Assembly: GCF_036711975.1 (NCBI RefSeq)
Contig: NC_091968.1
Coordinates: 15,872,001 to 15,936,000, forward strand
Length of the DNA: 64,000 nucleotides
Origin: Onthophagus taurus
Taxonomy: Eukaryota > Arthropoda > Insecta > Coleoptera > Scarabaeidae
Direction of reading: 5' to 3'
Shown: piece after piece, positions 44,111-55,802 of the stretch
Layout: the number at the start of each line of letters is the position of its first letter
Position numbering within the stretch: position 1 is the stretch's first letter
Made by a program: the position numbers and the translations under genes
The notes under the pieces: generated by a model
The model's database searches: none
What the model was told of the DNA's origin: nothing
What the model saw: the letters and a program-made list of their open reading frames with translations, nothing else

Positions 44111-44546
44111 ATGGATAATAGTAAGTTTTATTTATTTTTTCTTGTAATTATTAAAATTATTATTACCATTATTTTATTTTTTAATTTCAGTGTGGGAATT
44201 TGTTATAACAATGTGTGAACAGTATAACCGAAACGTAAGATTTTTTTATTTTATTTTTTTCCAATTCAATTTCAATTTTTTAGCCCCTCATTACACAAGC
44301 AGGGTTAAATACCCTAAACAACTTGAAAAATATGTATGGACATTTTTTAGATGTTGTCTATAATGGTGTATACAACACCCAAGATAATGATTATATCATT
44401 ATTGTAGGAGTTCCTTCAGGAACGGAGTTTTTTTTTCTTATTTCAGTACGTTGTAAACATTATTATTTCTATTAATACTTCTACTAATATTTGTTTTTAA
44501 TTTATAGACACCATTCCTGAAGGACTACAATGTAAGTAATAATTAA
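44111..44546 (+). CDS. Unrecognised small four-exon gene (84 aa), unit A
   Basis: Exons at 44111-44120, 44191-44234, 44284-44445 and 44508-44546 have good donors (GTAAGTTT, GTAAGATT, GTACGTTG) and pyrimidine-rich acceptors (TTTAATTTCAG, TTTTTTAG, AATTTATAG). The phases fit throughout, giving an uninterrupted 84-aa reading (starts MDNMWEFVITMCEQYNRN, middle TQAGLNTLNNLKNMYGHFLD, then DYIIIVGVPSGTEFFFLIS). There is no signal peptide; one hydrophobic IIIVGV segment is too short to call a membrane helix. A strong GTAAGTAAT inside the last exon suggests that further exons may once have existed. I do not recognise the protein. Both duplicate units keep it intact. It could be a host gene fragment or the cargo of an unseen element. 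Confidence 0.55.
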
Positions 44547-44802
44547 AACAAAAAAAAACAATGTATCTAATATCCTTTTTTCTTATACTATAATGAAGAT
44601 CTATTTTAATTGTTAAGTTTTAATATTTTGTAAGTTATAGAAAAAATAAAATAAAATGTAGATAAACTAAAGAAACCTTTTTTTTTTATTCCTTTAAAAA
44701 GTTATATAAAATGGTTATATTATATAGAGTACAATTGCTTAATCTATTTTTTCTTATGATTAACACAACAACAATTAAATCGGTCATTTTAAAAACCACA
44801 TA
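44547..44802. other. Noncoding, A/T-rich flank (unit A)
   Basis: It contains AATAAAATAAAATG (44646) as a possible poly(A) signal for the small gene. The 40 bases from TTAATC at 44739 resemble those at 62157-62196 beyond another piggyBac end. Confidence 0.5.
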
Positions 44803-46436
44803 CAGTGCCTCACAAAAGTATTCGGAAAGTCTTGTTTTCACCCAAAAAATGCAAAATACGGTGTTTATTATTTCGATTTTGAGATTAATAAAGATTAACG
44901 TAACTTTTATTACAAGTAAAGTCTCATATCTTAGACAGAACAACAATATGATATTAACCTAACTTATACATTAAACTGTCACAAAAGTATTCGGAAATTT
45001 AAAACACAGTAGGCTATGTAGGTTTTTTCTAAAATTCTACTACATTACACTACATTAGCAGACAAACAAGCATTGCTGTAGATTACCTATTCAATCTGAA
45101 TGTGAAGTTTTGGTGAATCATTTTTGATTTAATTAAATACGGAGAATGGTATAAAAAATGGGAAGAAAATCAAAAGAGACCACAGTTTGAGGAAAGAAAA
45201 ATAATATTCAATCTGCGAAGGGAAGGTAAAACGTTGCAAGAGATATCAAACGCAACAAATAGAAGAGTGTCAGCTATCCATAGCATTTTGCAAAGGAATT
45301 CGCTTCAGTTGGGACAGCGATCGGAAAGGCCTGCAAAATTTAAGGCTCGTGATAAAGCTGTTATTATTAGAAAAATTAAGGAACAGCCACGTACTTCTGC
45401 GCCAGAAATTAATCGAAGTCTCGCCGAGTATAGTGGAATCCATGTCAGTGATGAAACTGTGCGACGAACTCTTAGAGCTGCTGGTTACAATGGACGTACT
45501 CCACGTATAAAGCCGCTTATAAGTGAGAAAAATCGGAGGAAGCGTTTGGAATTTGCAAGAAAATACGTAAACTATGGCACCGAGTTTTGGTCAAAAGTAA
45601 TCTTTAGTGATGAAACCAAATTTAACATTTTTGGGCCAGATTGTGGTAATAAAGTTTGGCGAAAAGTAAATACCGAAATGCACCATAAAAATACAGTATG
45701 TTCGGTTAAACACGGGGGTGGTAATGTAATGTTGTGGGGCTGTATGAGTGCAAATGGCGTCGGAAACATGCAATTCATTACTGATAAAATGGATCACCGG
45801 CTCTACATCCAAATATTAAAAGACAATTTGAACGCTAGCGCCAATAAACTCGGACTTTCGGGTCGTTACATCTTTCAACAAGACAACGACCCGAAACATA
45901 CAGCCCAAAATACAAAACTTTGGATTTTGTACAACACCCCAAGTGTTTTAGGAACACCGCCTCAGTCCCCGGACCTTAATCCGATTGAGCACTTGTGGGC
46001 AGATTTGGAGCGTGCCATCCGAAAACATGGAATTACATCAAAAGATACACTTAAAACAGCAATAGTCAAAGAATGGGAAAAAATATCAGCCGAGAGAACA
46101 CGAAAACTAGTGTTGTCGATGCAGAACAGATTAAGAGAAGTTATTAAAATGAAAGGATATGCTACTCGATATTAATTAATTAAAAAAAAAAGTTTTACTG
46201 AACTAGTTTATTTTTTTACGAATACTTTTGTGACGTGATTCAACCTCATTATTTAGTTAAACTGCTATTTTTTTTGTATTTATGTTGAGAAAAAGTTTAG
46301 TTTTTACGTTTCAATAAAAGTTTATACCACTATGAAATAATATTGATAAAGTTTTTGTTTTAAATGAAAACTAAAGAAAGTTGTTGTTACTCTCCTGTCC
46401 CATAAACTGATTTCCGAATACTTTTGCGAGGCACTG
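44803..46436 (+). mobile_element. Tc1 element with IR/DR ends (unit A)
   Basis: The ends are CAGTGCCTCACAAAAGTATT and, reversed, CAGTGCCTCGCAAAAGTATT, bordered by TA (44801-44802, 46437-46438). A second copy of TCACAAAAGTATTCGG lies about 170 bp inside the left end (44977) and an inverted one about 200 bp inside the right end (46218), the two-site IR/DR layout known from several Tc1-like elements. It carries one transposase gene. Confidence 0.93.
45234..46175 (+). CDS. Tc1 transposase, DD34E, N-terminus frameshifted (unit A)
   Basis: 313 aa are open from 45234. The paired-type helix-turn-helix (SNATNRRVSAIHSIL; SDETVRRTLRAAGYNGRTPR) is followed by catalytic D126 (IFSDETKFN), D217 (FQQDNDPKHTA) and E252 (SPDLNPIEHLW), with 34 residues between the last two. 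GRKSKETT at 45159 appears to be the true start, but a one-base frameshift near 45188 separates it from EERKIIFNLRREGKTLQEIS, so about 25 residues of the first helix region are lost from the ATG-initiated product. The core is intact and identical in unit B. Confidence 0.9.
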   Translation: MQEISNATNRRVSAIHSILQRNSLQLGQRSERPAKFKARDKAVIIRKIKEQPRTSAPEINRSLAEYSGIHVSDETVRRTLRAAGYNGRTPRIKPLISEKNRRKRLEFARKYVNYGTEFWSKVIFSDETKFNIFGPDCGNKVWRKVNTEMHHKNTVCSVKHGGGNVMLWGCMSANGVGNMQFITDKMDHRLYIQILKDNLNASANKLGLSGRYIFQQDNDPKHTAQNTKLWILYNTPSVLGTPPQSPDLNPIEHLWADLERAIRKHGITSKDTLKTAIVKEWEKISAERTRKLVLSMQNRLREVIKMKGYATRY

Positions 46437-46896
46437 TATATCCCATTTTTAGGGAAATTGACTTTTTGACATTTTCGGGTTCCTTATAGGTAGTTCTATC
46501 CCTTCCGCAACAAAACAACACAAATCCATGTTTTTATCTTGTTTGTATAGCAAGCACGATTTGTCAGTGCATGAGAAAAGAACGTATATCCGGGATGTAT
46601 GTGGTTTTGTAAATAACTAGATTTCATGAGAGGTGAACTTGTGAGCAAGTCAGTAAAGCCGAACTCTGTTGTTGTTAGTTACTGTTGAAATCAAGATGGA
46701 CACCAATGAACACGGTATTAGTGGAAAGTATAATTCAGTATAATACTTGCAGCTCTCCATATCCGTATTAAAACGTTTTATACCGAATCATACAGTATTG
46801 CACGCATGCGCCTTTCTACCGTTGCCAAGAATTTCCAAGAAATAACGAATCTGCAATCAGATTTGAACATATCGTAGTCTGCGATTAGAATGGTGG
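46437..46896. other. Noncoding (unit A)
   Basis: I see no recognisable gene or repeat. A short open stretch begins ATGGACACCAATGAACACG at about 46695 but stops within 15 codons. Confidence 0.4.
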
Positions 46897-47056
46897 TTGG
46901 CCCTACCGATTTATCGGTATATCTACCGATTTAAATTTTAGAAAATAATGTAATTCTATATCGACGCCCAAATATAAAAATTTACAAATAAATTAAATTT
47001 TATTAGTTATTTTCTTGTAAAACTTATTAGTTGGTACAATAGATGGCCTTAGTAAA
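46897..47056 (+). mobile_element. Truncated left end of a hAT element (unit A)
   Basis: It is identical to 59217-59374, the start of the hAT element after unit B (GGTTGGCCCTACCGATTTAT). It is cut at 47056 where unit B begins, which shows that the duplication happened after the hAT insertion. Confidence 0.88.
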
Positions 47057-47160
47057 GAAATTCCAATCTCACCACGACTGAACATGGAAAACTCTGATGT
47101 GGATTCTGACTCTGAGGACTTCGAGAGCAATACTGATTCGGATACCGATTTCCTTCAATA

Positions 47161-47282
47161 GCGGATCTTATTATTATTATTATTACAATTCTTCGATATA
47201 TTTTCGACGGATATTCCGTTATTTAGTTTAATAAACAAATGACGTTTTCAGTATGTTAATTGTTGTAATTATAGATCTCCAA

Positions 47283-47316
<34 letters not shown>

Positions 47317-47482
47317 TTCTATTCATAAATTATGACGAGTTTTCATGCGTCTCGTTGCTATATTGGATCCGCCATTGTGTTTGGAGAATTTTTAAGTTCA
47401 AATTCGTAGTCAGTGACCTCAAAAACCCCCGAGTGATGAGTTTTGTTTGAATTAAACGTCATTTTGGGGTTTTGGCCACGTT
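47161..47482. other. Noncoding with (TA)n microsatellite (unit B)
   Basis: Second copy of 34843-35164, including the (TA)14 tract at 47286-47314 at identical length. I see no gene. Confidence 0.6.
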
Positions 47483-49058
47483 TTGGGGATTTGGTCCCAC
47501 TGTGCGACGACCAAGACACCTGTCACTGGCAGAACTGCCTCCCCAGTGGAGGCGACAGCCACAACGCCAGGCCGACCGCCTTCCCCGTTGAAGGCAGCAA
47601 CCAAATCGTCAGGCCGTAAAGCCTCCCCCGTGGAGGCGACGACCAGCGCGGCAGGCCGCAACGCCTCCCTCGCGGAGGCGGCGACCACCACCCAACCGAG
47701 CTCCTTCGCTGAGGCGCTGATTTCCATCCCAACGGGTGAAATGGACGTCGATGTAGCAGTCGGCCCATCGAATCCGCAGGGAAAAGGAGGGCGAACAACG
47801 ACTTGGAGGAAGAATCTTCGGAGGCGGTGCGTTCCCGCATGAAACCTGTTTCCAAGCGGATCCCCCCGGTAATCATTCACGCTAAGGAGAACTGGGATTC
47901 GATTTCGGCGGAGATGGCGAGACTTAAGCCGCGTTCCCACGGGGCGTGATACGCTAGCGTGGGGCACACTTTCGAGCAACACGCCCCGTGTGAACACAGT
48001 GTCGTGGGTTAGCTGCAGACGTCACAGGCAAGCGTGGTGCTCACGCCTCGAATCAAACTGGTTTGATTTTTGTTGTGAGCTTGCTTGCGTATACCCGTTC
48101 AAGATGGCAACAAGTAGTGGAATCAAAAGTCGCGTAGTGAAATTACAAGGCAATGAGACTCTGCGATTTCTCGAATTATATAGTGTTGAAAAAGTGTTGT
48201 ATGATGCAACTAGCGAACAATATAGAAACCGCGATATGAGAATGGCAGCAGCTAAAAGAATTTCGGACGAGTTTAATATTCCAGGATTTGGATCAAAAGA
48301 CGTAATATCAAAATTTAAAAACTTAAGGAGTTCCTATTGTTAAGAATTGAAAAAAATAGCCGACAGTGAGCGGTCTGATTTATTCTTTGTGCTAAGATAG
48401 CACCAAAAACCGAACTGACCACAGCACAAGTCTCGATAAGCAGCTCGTTCATGGTCGACTTTCCGCGATCAAGTGAATCACGTTTTCGTTAATACGAAAG
48501 TCAGTGTGAACGGTCCACGCTCCACGACTGGTAGGGTCCTTCCAGCACATACACGAAAGCAAGTACGAAAGCGTGATACACGTTCGTTTTCACGCTCCGT
48601 GGGAACGCAGCTTTAGGATCGCCTTTTCGAAAGCCAGAGCGGTTCCGAGGAATCAAGATAGAGCTCTCCACCGTGGAAGTCCACTGCGCTCTGGTGAAAA
48701 TGTTGATGGCTAGTAAACACCAGTACCATACATTTGCTCCCCCCGATGATAAGCCGTTAAAGATTGTCTTTAGAGGCGTCCCTACCAGTATTGGGGAAGA
48801 CAGCATTGCTGCCGACCTGAGAAAACAGGGATTCTGGCCTGAAACCGTGAAGCGGTTGTGCCAGGGCTCTGAAAGGAGGCCAATTCCCCTGGTTCTGTAC
48901 GTTTTGAAAAAGACCGCGGACGCCAACAGGATTATCGACCTCAAGACGGTAAAGGGATTAACCATTACCGTCGAGAGCGCTAGAAAGAAGACGGAAGTTG
49001 GTCAGTGACATCGCTGTCAGCGTTACGGCCACTCCCAACAGTAGCATAGCTATGTGCG
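47483..49058 (+). pseudogene. Jockey-like LINE ORF1 fragment, unit B
   Basis: Second copy of the gag-like fragment: the same four 14-residue GRxASPVEAT repeats (47528-47695), the same MITE interruption and the same stop before the zinc knuckle at about 49006. I noted no difference from unit A in this part. Confidence 0.75.
47927..48612 (+). mobile_element. Harbinger-type MITE carrying a MADF domain, unit B
   Basis: Second copy, with the same TTA duplication (47924-47926 and 48613-48615), the same inverted ends and the same MADF reading from 48104 ending in the in-frame TAA. Confidence 0.88.
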
Positions 49059-49546
49059 TTCTAAATCAAAATCCCATAAGATTTAACATTGGGGTCGAAA
49101 AGTACTTTTTATCCCCACCACTACGTTTCGAGGGTGTGGCCACGCCCATATTTTAAATTCAACCAATCAGAGCGCAGCATTATCCAAGAAATTTGAATGA
49201 AGCTATCTAGATCCACGGGCCTTACCAAGATAACGTCATCGTCGACACATCGAGGTCGCACACAAAGCCTTTGGTTTGCCTTACCGGCTGGGTGCTAGGG
49301 TGCGGGGTGCGGGCGGGTAGGGCACCGTGATTCAACCAGCGTATAGCATTCTCCGTGAATCCTCTTTTAGGTGGGGAATTTGAATGAGGCTATCTAGATC
49401 GATGAGCCTTATCATGATAACGTCATCATCAATACATCGAGGTCTTGATACATCCGGACACAAAACGTTTGGCTTGGAGGTTATAAAATGGTAAATATCT
49501 CGTTAACGATACTTCAAATCGAAAAATAAACCAAAATGTCCCCCCT
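49059..49546. other. Noncoding with direct repeat (unit B)
   Basis: Second copy of 36741-37228 with the same imperfect roughly 70-bp direct repeat. One A/G difference from unit A lies at about 49467. Confidence 0.6.
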
Positions 49547-49725
49547 ACACGTCCCGATATGTACATTTGCACAATGCGCCGATCCGATCGGAACTACACA
49601 TAACCTCTTTTGGGATGTTTATGAGGGACATCACTTACGTGCAGTGTGTTTATTAAGTACGTTTTACTGTTTTTAGCAGTTACCGAAGTTATAAAGTTTT
49701 AAATATAAAGTGGTTGACTTTAAAT

Positions 49726-51972
49726 ATGGAAAGTGAAAAATATTTAGTTGAAAAACAAATTTTTGAAACTCAGCTTTTTAAATTAATTGAAAATAGTAGC
49801 GCTAATAATTTTACCACCGTACAAACTGTTGAGCATTATTTAAGTATTTTAAATCAAGTAAAGAACAGCATGTCAAAGAAAGAGACGAATGAAAAACTAA
49901 GTTGTGAAGATTATAGGCGTTTGAATAGATTTGAAATTCTAAGAATTGGTGATAAAGAGAAAATTATTGCAAAACGAATGAATGATGATGTGGTTTCTAT
50001 TAGGTATTATTGCGATGACATTTTAGAAAAAGTTCATAAAGATACTGGCCATAAAAAAAGATTAGGAATGGAAAAAGAAATTGCTAAGGAATATTGTAAT
50101 ATTCCCAAAAGTGTCATTGAAGAGTATTTGAAATTATGTGCTATGTGTCAATTAAAGAAAAAATCGAAGCAGAAAGGATTAGTAGTAAAACCAATAATAA
50201 TCTACAGGATTTAATAAAAGGGGACAAATTGATCTTATTGATATGCAAACAGAACCGGATGGCCCTTATATCATGAATTAGCAAGACCACCTCACAAAAT
50301 TTGTGTTTTTAAAACCTCTAAAAACTAAAAAGGCAGAAGAAGTAGCATATAACTTGATGGATATTTTTTGCATAGTCGGGGCACCTTGCTTGCTTCATAG
50401 TGACAATGGCAGAGAATTTGTGAATCAAGTAATTACTAGCCTTGCAGATATGTTTCAAGCGAAAATAATTCATGGTAAACCACGTCATTCTCAAAGCCAA
50501 GGGTCTATCGAGAGAGCGAACCAAGATGTAAGAGACATTTTAATTACTTGGATGCAGGAAAATGAGACAACTAAGCGCGCAGAAGATCTAAGATTTGTGC
50601 AATTGAAAAAGAATAGATCATTTCACCGAGGCATCCAACGTACTCCATACGTTGGATGCCTCGTTGGAAGTCCGTTGTAACCAGTCGATATGTGCACACG
50701 ACTCAAGTTTTTCGATTTTTAACGCTAAATTCTTCTTTTTATAACACGCCTTCAGCTTTTACAGATTATTACGCCTGCCTTCAGCATTTCAAAAAACATT
50801 TTTTAACCTATCACCCGACGTTGGAGTTTTTAACCTGACATGGTAAACCCACGCCGTTTTCAAAAATTTCACTTAATTCTTTAATCCAAAATTATATCTT
50901 TAATCATCGGTCCGTCGTAGTTTTCGTAAGAGAAATTTTTCCACATGATCATTTTTTCACGTGTTCATCATTCTTAGTTTTTGACGTCTTGCCTGAAGAC
51001 GCTTTTAGAAAAAGCGAAACATTGTTGTACCGAAATTAGAAAAAAAAAATAATAAAAAAAACATGGTGGACTTATTCTTTTTTATCCTATTAATACTCAC
51101 CATGATGAACCTGGAGGCTACAATTGCCAATTTACTCCATACGAGGCTATGTTTGGCATCCCACTTGTTAATAGCTTAAAAGATTCAAAGCTTCCGCTTG
51201 AAATTGTAGAGAAGTTACACGATGAGGACGACATTTCTAGATTAGAAAGCAGTGTTGGTAGAAACATAGAACAGGTAGTATCTGAAAAATCAGAATCAGA
51301 ATTTCAAAACAGTGATGGAGGAAATGAAAAAGATGTACAAGAAAGCTTTCCCATAAATTATTCCAAAAATGATTATGTTGAGGAAGAATTGTTGAGATAA
51401 CCTAAAAAAACGCAGAGAATTTACATTGCTTATTATTATTATTATATGTTTCATTTTAGGAACAACGAAATCCGATTAAAATCAATAAATCAACATCGAT
51501 CTCATAGTATTGCATGTTTAAAAAAGCAAGCAACAGAAATGTTACAGCAAAGTTGTTCCAAATTCCCAAATATTGAAATTGGGCAGAACGTTTTAGTTAA
51601 GATTCCTGATGTCGACAGAGGACGCTTAGCTCCTCGTAACATTTTGGCTGTTGTATTGTCCGAGAAAGATGATTTATACCAACTTGGTACATCAACTGGC
51701 GTCTTGGAAAAACTATATGCAAGGAATGATTTAAACGGTAATAAGGTTTTTCTTTTCAGCCTTCTCAAACGAACTTATTGACATCTTCAGATGTACCCAT
51801 CGAAAATAAACTCAGTTTGCGAACGGTGGCGGCAAAAGAATCAAATTCTTCCCAGGGGTTTGTAAGATGCAACTGTCGTAAACAGTGTAGTAATAAAAAG
51901 TGCAAATGCTTATTAAAGAACTTGAAATGTAACAGTAAATGTCATTCAAGTACTTCATGTCGCAATAAGTAA
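49726..51972 (+). pseudogene. Ginger integrase pseudogene, unit B
   Basis: The same lesions as in unit A: a frame change at about 50214 before GQIDLIDM, and the insertion at 50651. One amino-acid difference is visible (QQSCSK here, QQNCSK in unit A, at about 51551). The Cys-rich C-terminus is intact. Confidence 0.85.
50651..51132 (+). mobile_element. 482-bp insertion with 10-bp TSD (unit B)
   Basis: Second copy, with TACTCCATAC at 50641-50650 and 51133-51142 and the same 12-bp inverted repeat across the 5' junction. Confidence 0.7.
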
Positions 51973-52309
51973 TAAAATAAATATTATGTTAGTTCCTACA
52001 TTGCATTTGTTTCTCATATGACCAAAGCAACAATTAACATTTCGGGATATGTTTAACTGCTAAAAACAGTACAACGTACTAATAAACACACTGCACGTAA
52101 CTGATGTCCCTCATAAACATCCCAAAGGAGGTTATGTGTAGTTCCGATCGGATCGGCGCATTGTGCAAATTTACATATCGGGACGTGTTCAAACTGATAT
52201 GGTCAGATCCCGATTGTATCATTTTTTCGTCATGTGACCTAACAGCTTTAGACATATGCCGATATGTCTAAATAAATCGGCCACGGGCCGAATTCGTCAT
52301 CTGCCTCCA

Positions 52310-52584
52310 ACATATACATATAAAATAGGATTTTAAAATAGGAAGTGTAAATTAATATTAACATTCACATCATTATTATTTAAGTGTTTACCTAAGCCCC
52401 TCCTCTGATATAGGTGTAGTCATTATCATAATTACCGAATGAATGAACATGGTGTTCAAGCTGATGATTACGTCATGTTGCGTAATATTTATAAGTAAAA
52501 TCGTTAAAGTTTATTAATTAAGATAATCCAGTAAACATAAACGTGTAAGTATAACGTGTATGCAATTACTTTTAAACAATCCTA
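52310..52584. other. Noncoding spacer (unit B)
   Basis: Second copy of 39992-40266. I see no gene. Confidence 0.4.
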
Positions 52585-53372
52585 CAGTGTGTCCCCGGAT
52601 AGGTAAAACGACTCTTATAAAAGGTAAAATTTTTTCGATATTAATTATCATTTTTGGGGTTTAGACCTTCTTGATTAAAGACTAATTTTGCACATATTAA
52701 CAATTTTTTAAAAAACATGTGAGCCTTGACAGTGAAAAAAAAAACGCTTTTTGAGGTAGGTAAAGTACCTGTTCTGTTTACAGTACGTGAAAGTGTTACT
52801 AAGAAGTTTTCTTCACAATCAAATACTATGGCCATATGCAAATTTTCGGAATGATCAACCTACTTTGATAAAAAATCCATATCAAGCAATTTTATTTCTA
52901 ACAAAGACTGCTATGGAAAAAACAAAATTGCTTTCCTGTCAATGTTAATCTTACAAAGTGTATTTTAGTAAACTTAAAGTGTTTTTTAAATACAATGTTA
53001 ACAGTGTTATGAAACCGAGGGAAAACCGATAAATATGGTTATTGCTATATTTAGTGAAAAATGTCCAAATACTAGAATTAAAAGAAGTACTTATAGACGT
53101 TTAATCAAAAGATTTAATAATAAAGTAAAGTACTAGTAATAAAGTACTATTGATGAAAATAATAAACAATGGGTTTTATTAAAGTAGGCCGATAATTCCG
53201 AAAATTTCCATATGGCTATAATTTTTCATTCTGAATAAAATTTTTTAGTTACATTTTACCATACCGTAAACAGAAAAGATACTTTACTTGACACACAAGA
53301 AGTTTTCGCTTCAGTGTCAACACTCACTTGTTTTTTAAAACTTGAAAATATGTCTTCTAAATTAGTCTTTAA

Positions 53373-55802
53373 CCCATTAATGCTTACAGGGTCATTTACG
53401 ACCCAACAGTACAATAGCAAGTTAATGCCCGAAATTATAGTAACATTAGTACTCTGTTATGCCCAAAGGGTCATTAATGACCCAAACACTTTTTAGCTGT
53501 GTTACATAGATACCGTTACTACTAGGCGCTTCATCTCTTCATATAGTTACTAAACTTAAGTTTTGTTGAACACCTGCACTCATCCTGAACTCTGCAGATA
53601 ATAAAAGTAACATCTTTGTTGACGTTTTGGTTGGTTGTGTTTTTAATTGTGCAACATGGCAACGCTTTATGAATGGTAAGTAAGAAATTTCAATTATTTT
53701 TGATGTTTTCATTACTAAAGGATGTAGTACAAAGTCTGTCTATTCTAATTGTGCATAAATGTAGATGATATTACCTTTTTTATTCCAAAGCTATGTCGCA
53801 TAACCTAGATGGGTCGTTAACGACCCATCGAGCTGTACACGTACATATTTTATTAGTTTTTGGATTTTATAACTTTTATGTTGCTTTAGGAAACGGCCTC
53901 TAACAACAGCAGAATTATTAGAAATTATCGAGAATTTGAACGAAGATGATGTTATACCAGATGGAGTGATCATTACCCCTCCAGATGATTTCGATAATAC
54001 AGATTGCGATTCGGGTGATGAAGAGAGTAACGATCCAGATAATTTGAATCGTCACCAACTAGAAGCTGAAGCCGAACTACAAAACGCTGATGAAGTTGAA
54101 TCAGAGTGGAATGAAGAAGACTGTATACCGCTTTCAACATTCCAAAAGAGGCGCAAGGAAGAGTACGTAAAATGCAAATGGGAAAAAGGGGACCTTAATA
54201 CCTCCTGGTAAGAAGAAACATTCCGATTTCTGCCTTCCCTTTCCCTGGGACCTAGCAGTCATCCATTCGATTTTTTTTCATTAATGATAACGCCTGAAAT
54301 TGTAAACATGATAGTAGAACACACCACTACCTATGCGGCACAAAAGAACAAAGAATACTTCAATTTAACAGAAGAAGAACTATATACTTTTATAGGTATT
54401 TTGCTGTTGAGTGGTTACGTACTACTTCCACGCAGACGGATGTACTGGGAACAAAGCGAGGATGTACACAATGTTTTAGTCGCTAATGCGATGAGGAGGA
54501 GCAGATTTGAAGAAATTTGTAGTTATTTACATATGAGTAACAACGAAACCATTTCTAAAGATGATAAACTGGGTAAAATTCGCCCCCTTATAGATTGTTT
54601 GAATCGACAGTTCCTCAGATACGCACCGATTGAGAATAACATTTCCATCGACGAATCTATGATACCGTACTATGGTAAACATGGATGTAAACAATTTTGT
54701 AAAAGGTAAACCTGTTCGATTTGGTTACAAGGCTTGGGTAGCTGCTCTTAAATTAGGATATTGTGTCCAATTTGAAATTTTCCTTGTACTTTGATAGTTT
54801 TTTTACTTCCCCGAAGCTTATTAGAAGTCTCACGAGCAGAGGGTTTGGAGGAACTGGAACTGTCCGTGATAATCGTACGGAAAAGTGTTTTATAAAAGGG
54901 AAAAATGAAATGAAGAAACTAGACCGTGGTTCTATGGATAGTGCAGTTGATAAGAAAAATAATATAGTATGTGTACGTTGGAAAGATAACAATGTTGTTA
55001 CAATGCTGTCAAACAAATATGGAATAAATCCCCTACAAAAATATTATAGATATTCTGTAAAGAATAAAAAGAAAATATCTATAGATCAACCTAATCTGAT
55101 ATCATATTATAATAATTATATGGGTGGTGTAGACCAATTAGACAATCATGTTTCTAACTATAGAATAGGTTTCCGCGGAAAAAAATGGTACACACCAATA
55201 GTATACTGGTTACTTGACGTTTGTGCAACAAATGCCTACATTCTAGCTCGAGAATATAACTGTAAAAAAGATAATCTTCAATTTCGACGAGAAATTGCAA
55301 ACCATTTGTTAAACACATATGGCAGTAAAAGTGAGAAACCGGGGCGAAAAAGAGCATCAGTAAGATTTCCGTTATCTGTAGTCAATGGCAAACATATAAT
55401 CGTAACGAGTCAACCTAGGCTCCGATGCCAAGTGTGCAAGAATAAAACAACAAAAGCATGCCAAACCTGTAAAGTACCATTGCATGATAAATGTTTTTCA
55501 GTGTACCATTGCGAATAAATTTCGTTCTAAATATGTAGTGTGTTTTTTATTACCACTTAGAGCTGCGATCTTTATGAGGCCCTATGGGTCGTTACAGACC
55601 CAGTTCTAATTTTACATCAGAATTCTAAAATCTTACTTTATTATATTGTTTTACATGTATAAACCACTAAACACAAATAAATGTATGTATTAACTGAATA
55701 AAAACGATTTTATAATTCTGGGTATTTAACAGGTTTGGTCGTAAACGACCCTTCGGGTATTAAAGCAGTACAAATATTTTTATAATTCTGGGCATTAATG
55801 GG
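53373..55802 (+). mobile_element. piggyBac element (unit B)
   Basis: Second copy, TTAA at 53369-53372 and 55803-55806, two bases longer than in unit A because of the indel near 54123. Confidence 0.92.
53656..55518 (+). pseudogene. piggyBac transposase pseudogene (unit B)
   Basis: Second copy. The two extra bases at about 54123 (GACTGTATACC against GACTATACC in unit A) change the frame of the N-terminal fragment, which here reads NEEDCIPLSTFQKRRKEEYV; neither version rejoins the catalytic frame. The stop at about 54707 and the deletion before the second Asp are the same. Confidence 0.88.

Larger units (their letters stand above)
34739..47056 (+). repeat. 12.3-kb tandem duplication, unit A
   Basis: This unit is repeated head to tail as unit B (offset 12318, later 12320-12321). 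I found only about five differences: A/G near 37149 and 39233, a 2-base indel near 41805, one T in a T-run near 44241, and A/T near 46666. It starts inside the RAG1-like gene tail (GAAATTCC) and ends inside the left part of a hAT element (CTTAGTA). It is either a very recent segmental duplication or an assembly/haplotype artefact. Confidence 0.95.
49547..52309 (+). mobile_element. Ginger transposon copy 3 (unit B)
   Basis: Duplicate of copy 2, including the truncated left end, the 482-bp insertion and the right end CATCTGCCTCCA followed by ACATAT. Confidence 0.85.
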
